64,000 nt of DNA, taken from the NCBI RefSeq assembly GCF_900091625.1, contig NZ_FMIC01000002.1, forward strand, positions 3,162,001-3,226,000, given 5' to 3'. The DNA is from Micromonospora peucetia. Lineage in GTDB: Bacteria; Actinomycetota; Actinomycetes; Mycobacteriales; Micromonosporaceae. Below the pieces are notes generated by a model. The model worked only from the letters and a program-made list of their open reading frames with translations. It made no database searches and was not told the DNA's origin. Position numbers and translations under genes: made by a program. Below are positions 41,413 through 48,975 of this stretch, in pieces (the stretch's first letter is position 1; each line of letters begins with the position of its first letter).

Positions 41413-41809
41413 CCAGCACCTCCCAGGTCTGCTGGAGCCGTACGACGACCACCGGTGTGACCAGACAGACCGCGCAGACGATGGCCGAGCCCCAGCGCGT
41501 CGGCTCCATCCGGGCCAGCACCCAGGCCAGCGGCGGCAGGCAGACCAGCGTCGTCAGGTACCCGAAGAAGGCCCCCGGCTCGCCCGGCCGCTCGCCCCCG
41601 CCGAGGGCGACCAACGCCACCACCGCCAGCGCGAGCAGCGCCACCTCCAGCACGGCCAGGCCGGCGAACTGCAACCGGTCCGGCGCGCGGTGCCGCAGCG
41701 TGGCGACCAGTGCCCAGGCGGCGACGAGGAGCGACGACACGATCGAGGCGGTCGCGAGGAGCCCGTCCACCGGCGAACCCGCAGTAGCTGCGCTGGTCAT
41801 CGGGGCCAC
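41405..41809 (-). CDS. Small four-TM membrane protein, overlaps its partner
   Basis: A 134-residue membrane protein with four hydrophobic segments and few charged residues except RHRAPDR in the first loop. No domain is recognised. ATG 41800 (MTSAATAGS) is an alternative start. Its end overlaps the next gene by 8 bp, indicating co-translation. Hypothetical, but the coding pattern and overlap argue that it is real. Confidence 0.68.
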   Translation of the reverse strand: MAPMTSAATAGSPVDGLLATASIVSSLLVAAWALVATLRHRAPDRLQFAGLAVLEVALLALAVVALVALGGGERPGEPGAFFGYLTTLVCLPPLAWVLARMEPTRWGSAIVCAVCLVTPVVVVRLQQTWEVLGG

Positions 41810-42020
41810 CCGGGGCGCGGTTCGGTCACCGGCACAGCCTACTAACCCGTGTAGTACACCCTCTCACCCGCCGCCCCGTGACTGCCTTCCCGTTGCCTTC
41901 CCGTGACTGCCGCCCCGTGACCGCCGCCCATCGGTGTCGGGCGGGCGGGCACGGGAGCGGGCGACTAGCGTGGACCGGGGCCGCGGGTGCCGTGGCGTGA
42001 CGACGACGGTGGGGGTTCTC

Positions 42021-42926
42021 GTGGTGCGGTTCGGGTTGTTCGGCACCGGTCACTGGGCGGCGAAGACACACGGTGCGGCGCTGTACGCGCACCCGGAGAT
42101 CGAGTTCGCCGGCGTGTGGGGCCGGGATCCGCGCAAGGCCGCCGCGCTGGCCGAGCGCTACGGGGTGCCGGCGTTCGCCGACGCCGACGCGCTGATCGAC
42201 GCCTGCGACGCGGTCGCTGTGGCCCTCCCGCCGGACGTCCAGGCCGACCTCGCGGTTCGCGCGGCCACCGCCGGCCGGCACCTGCTGCTGGACAAGCCGC
42301 TCGCGTTGAGCGTCGCCGACGCCGACCGGGTGGTCGACGCCGCGCAGGCGACGGGCGTCGCCTCGGTGGTCTTCTTCACCGGCCGCTACCAGCCGGACGT
42401 CGCCGGTTTCCTCGCCTCGACGGCCGCCGCCGGTGGATGGCACACCGCCAAGGCGATCCGGTTCGGGTCCATCTTCCAGCCCGGCAGCCCGTACGGGGCC
42501 TCGCCCTGGCGCCGCACGCACGGGGCACTGTGGGACATCGGCCCGCACGCGCTGTCGCTCATCCTGCCGGTGCTCGGCCGGGTCACCCGCGTCGCCGCGA
42601 TGGACGGGCCGCGCGGGATCGTCCACCTGCTCCTCACCCACGACGGGGGTGCGACCAGCACGGTCTCGCTGACCCTGGACGCGCCGCAGGAGGCGGTGAG
42701 CCGGGAGTTCGTCTTCTACGGCGAGAACGGCGTCGAGAGCGTCCCGGACGGCGAGGGCGACTCGGCGACCGCGTTCGGAGTGGCGATCGACCAGTTGCTG
42801 GAGGAGATCGGGTCGGGCACCCGGGACCACCGCTGCGACGTGCGCTTCGGCCGCGAGGTCGTCGCCGTGCTCGCCGCCGCCGAGACCGCCCGTACCGAGG
42901 GTCGCACCGTCGACCTGCCGGGCTGA
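42021..42926 (+). CDS. Gfo/Idh/MocA-family oxidoreductase
   Basis: A 301-residue NAD(P)-dependent sugar-type dehydrogenase. The Rossmann motif FGLFGTGHWAAKTH lies at residues 4-17, the EKP-type catalytic motif appears as LLLDKPLALS (about 94), and the C-terminal sheet domain carries WDIGPHALSLILPVLG. Substrates in the family are cyclic or acyclic sugars, but specificity is not predictable. The start at GTG 42021 is chosen for GGTGGGGG at 6-7 nt spacing; GTG 41997 is an alternative. TAGCGT at 41966-41971 may be the -10. The last eight codons and stop are duplicated directly downstream. Confidence 0.83.
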   Translation: MVRFGLFGTGHWAAKTHGAALYAHPEIEFAGVWGRDPRKAAALAERYGVPAFADADALIDACDAVAVALPPDVQADLAVRAATAGRHLLLDKPLALSVADADRVVDAAQATGVASVVFFTGRYQPDVAGFLASTAAAGGWHTAKAIRFGSIFQPGSPYGASPWRRTHGALWDIGPHALSLILPVLGRVTRVAAMDGPRGIVHLLLTHDGGATSTVSLTLDAPQEAVSREFVFYGENGVESVPDGEGDSATAFGVAIDQLLEEIGSGTRDHRCDVRFGREVVAVLAAAETARTEGRTVDLPG

Positions 42927-42953
42927 GGTGGGACGGTCGACCTGCCGGGCTGA
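42900..42953 (+). repeat. 27-bp tandem duplication of a gene end including its stop codon
   Basis: 42900-42926 encodes the final residues GRTVDLPG plus TGA. 42927-42953 repeats it in frame as GGTVDLPG plus TGA. About 23 of 27 bases are identical. The architecture is the same as the kinase-end duplication at 2634-2705. Confidence 0.85.
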
Positions 42954-43003
42954 CGGTGGGAGAGTCCGCCTGGCGTCGCCGAGTGGCAGCGCCGTCGAGG
43001 CGG

Positions 43004-43046
43004 AAAAGCGGTCGCCTCCCGGGGCGGGCGCGGCTAGGGTCGCCGC
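43004..43046 (+). promoter_or_regulatory. Candidate promoter for the erm leader ORF (leaderless)
   Basis: TAGGGT at 43035-43040 is followed by exactly 6 nt and then the ATG of a 37-codon ORF. A lone AAAA (43004-43007) lies just upstream of a plausible -35 at about 43011-43016 (18-bp spacing). An AT patch immediately upstream of the -35 is a feature of WhiB7-activated promoters, which drive inducible macrolide resistance in actinobacteria. The WhiB7 link is inference. Confidence 0.45.
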
Positions 43047-43160
43047 ATGTCCGCGTACGCTGTGATCGAAGAGGCCGGCACGCCGGCCGCCTTCGGGCCG
43101 CTGCTGGTGGCCCGCCCGCGAGTCCGGCGTCCGGCCCTGGCCGGCGCGACCCGCGACTGA
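43047..43160 (+). CDS. Candidate leader peptide (37 codons) upstream of erm
   Basis: ATG at 43047, TGA at 43158-43160. The predicted peptide begins MSAYAVIEEAGTPAAF and turns Arg/Pro-rich (ARPRVRRP). It lies directly behind a well-formed -10, 268 bp before erm, and is followed by three stem-loops. Short leaderless ORFs that sense stalled ribosomes precede whiB7 and some inducible resistance genes. It could instead be an eroded N-terminus of an unrelated gene. Confidence 0.4.
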   Translation: MSAYAVIEEAGTPAAFGPLLVARPRVRRPALAGATRD

Positions 43161-43197
43161 CCCCGCACCGCACCCGCGGCGCCACCGCACCGGCATC

Positions 43198-43418
43198 CCC
43201 GGGCGTGGCACCGCCCCCGCCACGAATCCTGGTGCCACCCCCGGGCTGAGTGCCGCCCGTCGGCGCCACCCCGGTCGTCCACCCGCCGTGGCGGGTCGCC
43301 GTGCGCCACCCTCTCCGCGTTCCGCGTCACGCACAGGGCCGTCCGAGTCCCCGAACCACTCGGACGGGCCCCGCTTGCGGCTGCCTGTCCGCTCCGTCGC
43401 CGCACGGCGACAGACAGG
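43198..43418 (+). promoter_or_regulatory. Three stem-loops in the erm 5' leader (candidate attenuator)
   Basis: Hairpin 1: 43198-43212 with 43231-43245, 14 of 15 pairs. Hairpin 2: 43339-43347 with 43359-43367 (GTCCGAG/CTCGGAC plus CC/GG). Hairpin 3: CCTGTC 43384-43389 with GACAGG 43413-43418 enclosing GTCGCC/GGCGAC. Hairpin 3 buries the only ACAGGA that could serve as a ribosome-binding site before GTG 43429. The remaining sequence from 43246 to 43336 is unremarkable. Confidence 0.5.
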
Positions 43419-43428
43419 ACGACGACAC

Positions 43429-44226
43429 GTGGCGTCACGCCATACCCGAGCAACCGAACGCGACCGGTCCCGTCGCGTACTCTCCCAGAACTTCCTCGCC
43501 GACCCGGCCGCGATCGCCCGGCTGGTCGACGCCGCCCGTCCCGGGCCCGACCGGCTCCTGCTGGAGGTGGGCGCCGGCCGGGGCCAGCTCACCCGGCCGC
43601 TCGCCGCCCTCTGCCGGCACCTGACGGCGTACGAGGTGGACCCCGCCACCGGTGCCGAACTGGCCAGGGTCTGCGCGGCCCTGCCGAACGTGACGCACCG
43701 GCAGGTCGACTTCCTGACCGTCACGCCGCCACCCGAGGAGTTCGATGTGGTCGGCAACATTCCCTGGTCGCTGACCTCGGCCGTGGTGCGCTGGTGCCTG
43801 GCCGCGCCCGGCCTGCGCGTGGCCACCCTGCTCACCCAGTTGGAGTACGCCCGTCGGCGCAGCGGCGACTACGGCCGGTGGACCCGGCTGACCGTGCTGA
43901 CCTGGCCGGAGTTCGGCTGGCGGCTCGCCGGACGGGTGCCCCGCACCGCGTTCCGCCCGGTACCGAGGGTGGACGCCGGCATCCTCCGGGTCCAGCGGCG
44001 GCCGGAGCCGCTGCTGGCCGCGTCGGCGCTGCCGGCGTACCGCCGGATGGTGGAGATCGGCTTTGACGGGGTCGGCGGCTCGCTCGCGGCCTCGCTGGCC
44101 CGGCATTATCCGCGGGCGCGGCTGTCGGCGGCGTTGCGGGCGACCCGGCTCGACCCGGCGACCCCGGTCGGGCACGTCTGGCCCGAGCAGTGGCTGGTGC
44201 TGTTCCGGCTGCTGCATGCCCGCTGA
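43429..44226 (+). CDS. erm: 23S rRNA (adenine-N6)-methyltransferase, Erm family
   Basis: A 265-residue Erm/KsgA-fold methyltransferase. It has the N-terminal SQNFLADP motif, the SAM-binding LLEVGAGRGQLT (motif I), the acidic end of motif II in AYEVDP and the catalytic motif IV NIPWSLTS. It should methylate A2058-type adenine of 23S rRNA, giving macrolide-lincosamide-streptogramin B resistance. QNFLxDP plus the short C-terminal domain favour Erm over KsgA, whose own gene is normally elsewhere. GTG 43429 precedes the basic leader ASRHTRATERDRSRR. A long leader with hairpins suggests inducible expression. Confidence 0.88.
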   Translation: MASRHTRATERDRSRRVLSQNFLADPAAIARLVDAARPGPDRLLLEVGAGRGQLTRPLAALCRHLTAYEVDPATGAELARVCAALPNVTHRQVDFLTVTPPPEEFDVVGNIPWSLTSAVVRWCLAAPGLRVATLLTQLEYARRRSGDYGRWTRLTVLTWPEFGWRLAGRVPRTAFRPVPRVDAGILRVQRRPEPLLAASALPAYRRMVEIGFDGVGGSLAASLARHYPRARLSAALRATRLDPATPVGHVWPEQWLVLFRLLHAR

Positions 44227-44253
44227 CCGGCGGTCGTGCCGTGCCTACCGTCG

Positions 44254-44349
44254 CTGGCGCCTGACTCGCCGGCCGCCGTAGCGGGGCCGCCCGGCTCGGC
44301 TCTGGCGCCTCACTCGCCGGCCGCCGTGGCGGAGCTGTCCGGCTCGGCT
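44254..44349. repeat. 48-bp tandem duplication beyond the DUF2795 gene
   Basis: 44254-44301 and 44302-44349 are abutting 48-bp copies sharing CTGGCGCCT-N-ACTCGCCGGCC and the ending CCGGCTCGGCT. The right copy ends at the DUF2795 stop codon. It lies between convergent erm and DUF2795 genes. Confidence 0.8.
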
Positions 44350-44540
44350 CAGGCCAGCGGGTTCAGGGCCGCACCCAGCTCGGCGGGGGAGTCGAACTCC
44401 TCCGCCGGCAGGGCCCGGAGCGCCTGGAGCAGCTCCGTGCCGACCCCGTTCTCCTGGCCCCAGCGGACCAGATCCTCCCGGGAGACCGGGTAGTCGAGCC
44501 CGGCCAGATACTCCTGTAACTGCACGCCGGTGACGGTCAT
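44349..44540 (-). CDS. DUF2795 small protein
   Basis: A 63-residue protein matching the DUF2795 pattern: VQLQEYLAGLDYPVSREDLVRWGQENG...ELLQALRALPAEEFDSPAELGAAL. Proteins of this family are small, helical and widespread in actinobacteria, with no established role; DNA binding has been guessed. Length is typical. It sits between erm and the erythromycin-esterase-like gene, on the strand opposite to both. Confidence 0.85.
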   Translation of the reverse strand: MTVTGVQLQEYLAGLDYPVSREDLVRWGQENGVGTELLQALRALPAEEFDSPAELGAALNPLA

Positions 44541-44668
44541 GCCGGCGGGCTACCCGCTCAGCCCGCCGGCACACCGCCCGCCCGGAGGTTCGCCCGAGCG
44601 GGCGGCAGGCTCGCCCACCGATCGACGGTCGGCGGTTTGTCCGGCGGCGCGCCGGGTAGCCGCCCGCC

Positions 44669-45925
44669 ATGCTGGTTCAGCGGCTCGGCGCGCCGAGCGA
44701 CTTCGACCCGTTGCTGGAGCGCGTACGAGACGCCCGGATCGTGATGATCGGCGAGGCGACGCACGGCAACTACGACTACTACCGGCTGCGCGAACAGCTC
44801 ACCCGCCGGCTGATCGCCGAGTGCGGGTTCTCCTTCGTCGCCGTGGAGGGGGACTGGCCCGACTGTGACCGGGTGCACCGCTCGGTGATCGCCGCTCCGG
44901 GCGGGGCCGTCGACCCGCGTACCGCGCTGGAACGCTTCGAGCGCTGGCCGACCTGGATGTGGGCGAACGCCGAGGTGTCCCGGTTCTGTGCCTGGCTGAG
45001 GGCGTGGAACGTCGAGCGGCCCGAGGACGCCCGGGCCGGCTTCCACGGCCTGGACGTCTACAGCCTCTGGGAGTCCATGCAGGCGATCTTCGACTATCTC
45101 GGCGAGGAGGACCCGACGTCGCTGGAGGCGGCGCAGGACGCGTACCGCTGCTTCGAGCCGTACGGCAAGCGGGTCGAGGAGTACGGCATGGCCAGCCGGT
45201 TCGTCTCCGCCCGCTGCGAGGAGGAGGTCGTGCGGCTGCTGGCACGTACCCGCGAACAGGCCGCCGCCGACGGCCCGGACAGCTTCTCGGCCTGGCAGAA
45301 CGCGGAGGTGGTGGCCGGCGCGGAGCGCTACTACCGGGCGATGGTGCACGGCGGGCCGGAGTCGTGGAACATCCGGGACACGCACATGACGGACACCCTG
45401 GACCGGCTGCTGGAACGCTACGGTCCGGGCGCGCGGGGGATCGTCTGGGCGCACAACACGCATATCGGCGACGCCCGGGCCACCGAGATGGCCGCCGACG
45501 GGATGGTCAACATCGGCCAACTGGCCCGCGAGCGGCACGGCGCGGACGAGGTGGTCCTGGTCGGCTTCGGCGGCTACCGGGGCACGGTCACCGCCGCGCC
45601 GCGCTGGGGCTCGCCGGCCGAGGCGATGGTGGTGCCACCGGCCCGCCCCGGCTCGGTCGAGCACCGGCTGCACGAGCTGATGCCCGAGCGGGCCGTGCTG
45701 GTCTTCGGCGGCGACGACCAGCCCGACTGGGTCACCGGGACCGCCGACCACCGGGCGATCGGGGTGGTCTACGACCCGTCCTTCGAGTCGTGGGGCAACT
45801 ACGTGCCTACCCGGCTGGGGGAGCGCTACGACGCCTTCGTGTGGTGCGACGAAACCACCGCCCTGCACCCGCTGCCGGCCCTGACCACCCCAGGCGAAAT
45901 GGAGACGTACCCCGCCGGCGTCTGA
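44669..45925 (+). CDS. Erythromycin-esterase-family protein
   Basis: A 418-residue member of the EreA/succinoglycan-biosynthesis hydrolase fold. The signature GEATHGNYDYYRLREQLTRRLI (about residues 29-50) contains the catalytic His, and the acidic residues of the family follow (FVAVEGDWPDCDRV, GLDVYSLWESM, WAHNTHIGD). True Ere enzymes hydrolyse the macrolide lactone, but most actinobacterial homologues act on other esters or are untested. Its closeness to erm (443 bp) makes a macrolide role more plausible than usual. The start at 44669 fits the family N-terminus; no Shine-Dalgarno is evident. Confidence 0.86.
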   Translation: MLVQRLGAPSDFDPLLERVRDARIVMIGEATHGNYDYYRLREQLTRRLIAECGFSFVAVEGDWPDCDRVHRSVIAAPGGAVDPRTALERFERWPTWMWANAEVSRFCAWLRAWNVERPEDARAGFHGLDVYSLWESMQAIFDYLGEEDPTSLEAAQDAYRCFEPYGKRVEEYGMASRFVSARCEEEVVRLLARTREQAAADGPDSFSAWQNAEVVAGAERYYRAMVHGGPESWNIRDTHMTDTLDRLLERYGPGARGIVWAHNTHIGDARATEMAADGMVNIGQLARERHGADEVVLVGFGGYRGTVTAAPRWGSPAEAMVVPPARPGSVEHRLHELMPERAVLVFGGDDQPDWVTGTADHRAIGVVYDPSFESWGNYVPTRLGERYDAFVWCDETTALHPLPALTTPGEMETYPAGV

Positions 45926-45950
45926 CCGCGCTGCGGCCCCCGGCCTCGGT

Positions 45951-46020
45951 GATCATGCAGTTGTGGTGCCCGTTCCAGCCGGTTTCACCGGTGGTGTGGG
46001 GCACCACAACTGCATTGATC
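45951..46020. repeat. Intergenic palindrome, GATCATGCAGTTGTGG-arm type (element 5)
   Basis: About 21-bp arms from 45951 and from 46020 inward, differing by one inserted A. The centre contains CCGGT-TTC-ACCGG (45979-45991). It sits between convergent esterase and MMPL genes, 7 bp from the MMPL stop. Confidence 0.87.
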
Positions 46021-46027
46021 GAGTGGG

Positions 46028-48277
46028 TCAGGCCCGGGTTCCGACCTTCTCGTCGAGGTGGGCGCGCAGGCCCTCGCCCTCGATGTCGACGTTGGGCAGC
46101 GCCCTGTCCAGCCAGCGCGGGAGCCACCAGGCCCGCTTGCCGAGCAGTGACATCACGGCCGGCACGATCGTCATCCGGACCACGAAGGCGTCGATGGCGA
46201 CGCCGACGGCGAGCGCGAAGCCCATCGACTTGATGACCGGGTCGTCGAGGAAGACGAAGCCGCCGAACACCGCGATCATGATCAGCGCGGCGGCGGTCAC
46301 CACCCGGGCACCGTGCCCCATCCCGTTGATGGTGGCCTGCTGCGCGGTGTCACCGTGTACGAAGTCCTCCCGCATCCGGGAGACCAGGAAGACCTCGTAG
46401 TCCATTGCCAGGCCGAACAGGATGCCGATCAGCAGGATCGGCAGGAAGCTGACCAGCGGACTGGGCGTGTCCAGGCCGACCAGGTCGGCGAGGTGGCCCT
46501 GCTGGAACACCGCAACGGTGATGCCGAAGGTCGCGGCGACGGTGAGCAGGAAGCCCAGCGCGGCCTTCACCGGCACCAGCAGCGAGCGGAAGACCAGCAT
46601 CAGCAGCAGCACCGAGAGCCCGACCACCAGCAGCAGGTAGACCGGCATGGCGTCGGTGAGTTTCTCGGAGACGTCGATGCCGACCGCGGTCGCCCCGGTC
46701 AGCAGCACGTCGACGTCGCGGAACTCGCCCACCGCTCCCCGGACGTCGTTGACCAGGGTCTCGGTGGCCTCGTCGGTCGGGCCGGTCTTCGGCACCACCC
46801 CGAGCAGCGCGGTACGGCCGTCCGGGCTGAGCTGCGGCGGAGCCACCGCGAGCACGTTGTCGGTGCGCTGGATCAGCGCGGTGACCTGCGGGACGGCGGC
46901 CGAGGTCGCCTGCGGGGTGTCCCCGGCGACGACCACCGCGAGGCGGCCGGTGAAGCCCGGCCCGAAGCCCTCGGTGATCAGGTCGCTCGACTCCCGGGCC
47001 GGCGAGCCGACCGCCGCCGCGCTCGCGTCGGGCAGCGCCAGCCGCATGTCGGGCGCGGGCAGCGCGAGCAGCCCCAGGCCGATCAGCCCGACCAGGATGG
47101 CCGGCACCCGGAACCGGGTGACGGCACGCGCCCAGCGGAACCCGAAGCCCGACCGGTCCTCGGCCGGCGAAGTGACCGCGCCGTTGGCGCCGTCCGCCTT
47201 GTCCCCGGCAGCTTTGTCCCCGGCCGCCTTGTTCCCGGTCGGTCCGTTCTCGGTCGGGATCGTCGAGCGCAGCTTGCGGGGGAGCACCCGGCGGCCGGCG
47301 AAGCCGAGCAGCGCCGGCTGGAGCGTGATCGCGACCAGCACCGCGATGGTGACCGTGCCTGCGGCGGCCAGACCCATCACGGTCAGGAACGGGATGTTCA
47401 CCACGGCCAGCCCGGCCAGCGCGATGACCACGGTGGCGCCGGCGAAGACCACGGCCGACCCGGCGGTGCCGACGGCGCGGCCCACCGCCTCGTCCGGTGG
47501 CAACCCCTCGATCAGGTTCTGCCGGTAGCGGGAGGTGATGAAGAGCGAGTAGTCGATGCCGACCGCGAGGCCGAGCATCAGGGCGAGGATCGGCGCGGTG
47601 CTGCTCAGGTCGACCACGCTGCTGATCGCGAAGAGGCCGGCCATGCCGACGCCCACGCCGATCAGCGCGTTGAGCATGGTCATCCCAGCCGCCACCAGCG
47701 AGCCGAACGTGATCACCAGGACGATCGCGGCGACCGCGACACCGATCGCCTCGGTCGAGCCGACCTCCGGCGCGCTGTTGAGCACCTCGCCGCCGGGTGC
47801 GATCTCCCAGCCCTGGGTCTCGGCCCGCTCGCCGACCTTCTCGTACGCGTCGCGCTGGGCGTCGGTCACCTCGTCGGCGCCGGTGGCGAACTGGACCTGG
47901 ACCAGCGCGTACCGGCCGTCCGGGGAGACCGCCCCCACCTGGAACGGGTCGACGGCGCCGACGACGCCGGGCAGTGTCGCGGCCTCCTGGGCGAGTTCCT
48001 TCACCACGGCCTGCCCCTGCGGACTGGCGAGCGCGCCGTCGGCGGGTGCCTTGACCGCGATCGTGCCGGTCGCGCCGCTGGCCGCCGGGAACTGCTCGGC
48101 GAGCAGGTCCAGGGCACGCTGCGACTCCGTGCCGGGCATGGTGAAGTTGTCGGCTATCGGGCCGCGCAGGGTCGCGGCGCCGAGGCCGAGACCCACGAGT
48201 ACGACGAGCCAGATCGCCGCGACGAGTCGCCGCCGGCGCATCGAGCCCCGGCCGAGCCGGTATAGCAGGGTGGCCAT
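46028..48277 (-). CDS. MMPL/RND-family membrane transporter
   Basis: A 749-residue transporter with twelve predicted TM helices and two large external loops (about residues 50-165 and 400-520). It has typical MMPL motifs (GLAVGIDYSLFITSRYRQN and GLAMDYEVFLVSRMRED, the Asp-Tyr proton-relay pairs). A polar loop of repeated NKAAGDKAAGDKAD (about residues 333-350) is unusual. It likely exports lipids or lipophilic drugs. ATG 48277 follows AAGGA. A TetR gene lies 38 bp upstream on the same strand; the pair forms an operon under the double palindrome at 48889-48923. Confidence 0.93.
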   Translation of the reverse strand: MATLLYRLGRGSMRRRRLVAAIWLVVLVGLGLGAATLRGPIADNFTMPGTESQRALDLLAEQFPAASGATGTIAVKAPADGALASPQGQAVVKELAQEAATLPGVVGAVDPFQVGAVSPDGRYALVQVQFATGADEVTDAQRDAYEKVGERAETQGWEIAPGGEVLNSAPEVGSTEAIGVAVAAIVLVITFGSLVAAGMTMLNALIGVGVGMAGLFAISSVVDLSSTAPILALMLGLAVGIDYSLFITSRYRQNLIEGLPPDEAVGRAVGTAGSAVVFAGATVVIALAGLAVVNIPFLTVMGLAAAGTVTIAVLVAITLQPALLGFAGRRVLPRKLRSTIPTENGPTGNKAAGDKAAGDKADGANGAVTSPAEDRSGFGFRWARAVTRFRVPAILVGLIGLGLLALPAPDMRLALPDASAAAVGSPARESSDLITEGFGPGFTGRLAVVVAGDTPQATSAAVPQVTALIQRTDNVLAVAPPQLSPDGRTALLGVVPKTGPTDEATETLVNDVRGAVGEFRDVDVLLTGATAVGIDVSEKLTDAMPVYLLLVVGLSVLLLMLVFRSLLVPVKAALGFLLTVAATFGITVAVFQQGHLADLVGLDTPSPLVSFLPILLIGILFGLAMDYEVFLVSRMREDFVHGDTAQQATINGMGHGARVVTAAALIMIAVFGGFVFLDDPVIKSMGFALAVGVAIDAFVVRMTIVPAVMSLLGKRAWWLPRWLDRALPNVDIEGEGLRAHLDEKVGTRA

Positions 48278-48315
48278 GAGTTCCTTGTCCTCGGTCGTGG
48301 ATGGTTGGGTACGGG

Positions 48316-48861
48316 TCAGTCGACGGGCTCCAGCGCCCGCCCGGTCAGTGCCAGCAGCGCAACGCGCAGTTCCTCGTCGGGTACGTCGATGAACTGCCCG
48401 CAGGTCTCGGAGATGCCGGCGAGCAGCACCAGCGCCGTGATCCGGGCGGACGGGCGTTCCGGGTGCCCGGCGAGCGCGTCGACCAGCCGCTCGGAGATCC
48501 GCTGGATGTGCGCGAAGGCGGGCTGCTGGAGCAGTTCCGGGAACTCGCCCCGGAGCAGGGCGATCTCGCGCCGGAACCGGACCGCGAGGTCGACGAAGCC
48601 CTCGGCGGCGACCCGCTGGGCGGCTGCGCCGCAGTGCGCGGAGATCCGCTCGTCGAGCGCCTGGAGAACCGCGATCGCCGGGGCCATCAGCTCGGTGAGA
48701 ATGGCCTCCTTGTTGGCGAAGTGGTAGAGCACCGTCGCCTTGGAACAGCCCACCTCGCGGGCGATGTCCTGCAACGAGGTGCCCCGGTAGCCGGTCGCCG
48801 CGAAGCGTCGAGCCGCCGCCGCAAGGATCTCGTCGTGCGTCTCCGGAACCATCCGCGCCAT
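48316..48861 (-). CDS. TetR-family repressor
   Basis: A 181-residue TetR regulator. The N-terminal HTH reads EILAAAARRFAATGYRGTSLQDIAREVGCSKATVLYHFANKEAIL (about residues 10-54), and a ligand-binding helical domain follows. It is first in the operon with the MMPL transporter, so it most likely represses both until a substrate binds. Two identical perfect palindromes lie immediately upstream and are the obvious operator. The start at 48861 follows GGGAGGTGGG. Confidence 0.93.
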   Translation of the reverse strand: MARMVPETHDEILAAAARRFAATGYRGTSLQDIAREVGCSKATVLYHFANKEAILTELMAPAIAVLQALDERISAHCGAAAQRVAAEGFVDLAVRFRREIALLRGEFPELLQQPAFAHIQRISERLVDALAGHPERPSARITALVLLAGISETCGQFIDVPDEELRVALLALTGRALEPVD

Positions 48862-48888
48862 GCCGGCCCACCTCCCCGACCAGCATGC

Positions 48889-48923
48889 CTGACCGATCGG
48901 TCAGCCCCTGACCGATCGGTCAG
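48889..48923 (-). promoter_or_regulatory. Double operator for the TetR-MMPL operon
   Basis: CTGACCGATCGGTCAG occurs twice, at 48889-48904 and 48908-48923, both perfect 16-bp palindromes 19 bp apart (just under two helical turns). They begin 28 bp upstream of the TetR start codon and must overlap its promoter. Confidence 0.88.
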
Positions 48924-48975
48924 ATCGATAGCGTGGCGTTCCCCACAAGCGCCTGAGGTTTAACCCTCCCCGGCC

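Noticed and set aside
43230..43428. Longer N-terminal extension of Erm (start at 43288)
   Set aside because: The extension would read through two hairpins, is Arg/Pro/Ser-rich and lies before the point where Erm homology begins; GTG 43429 fits better.
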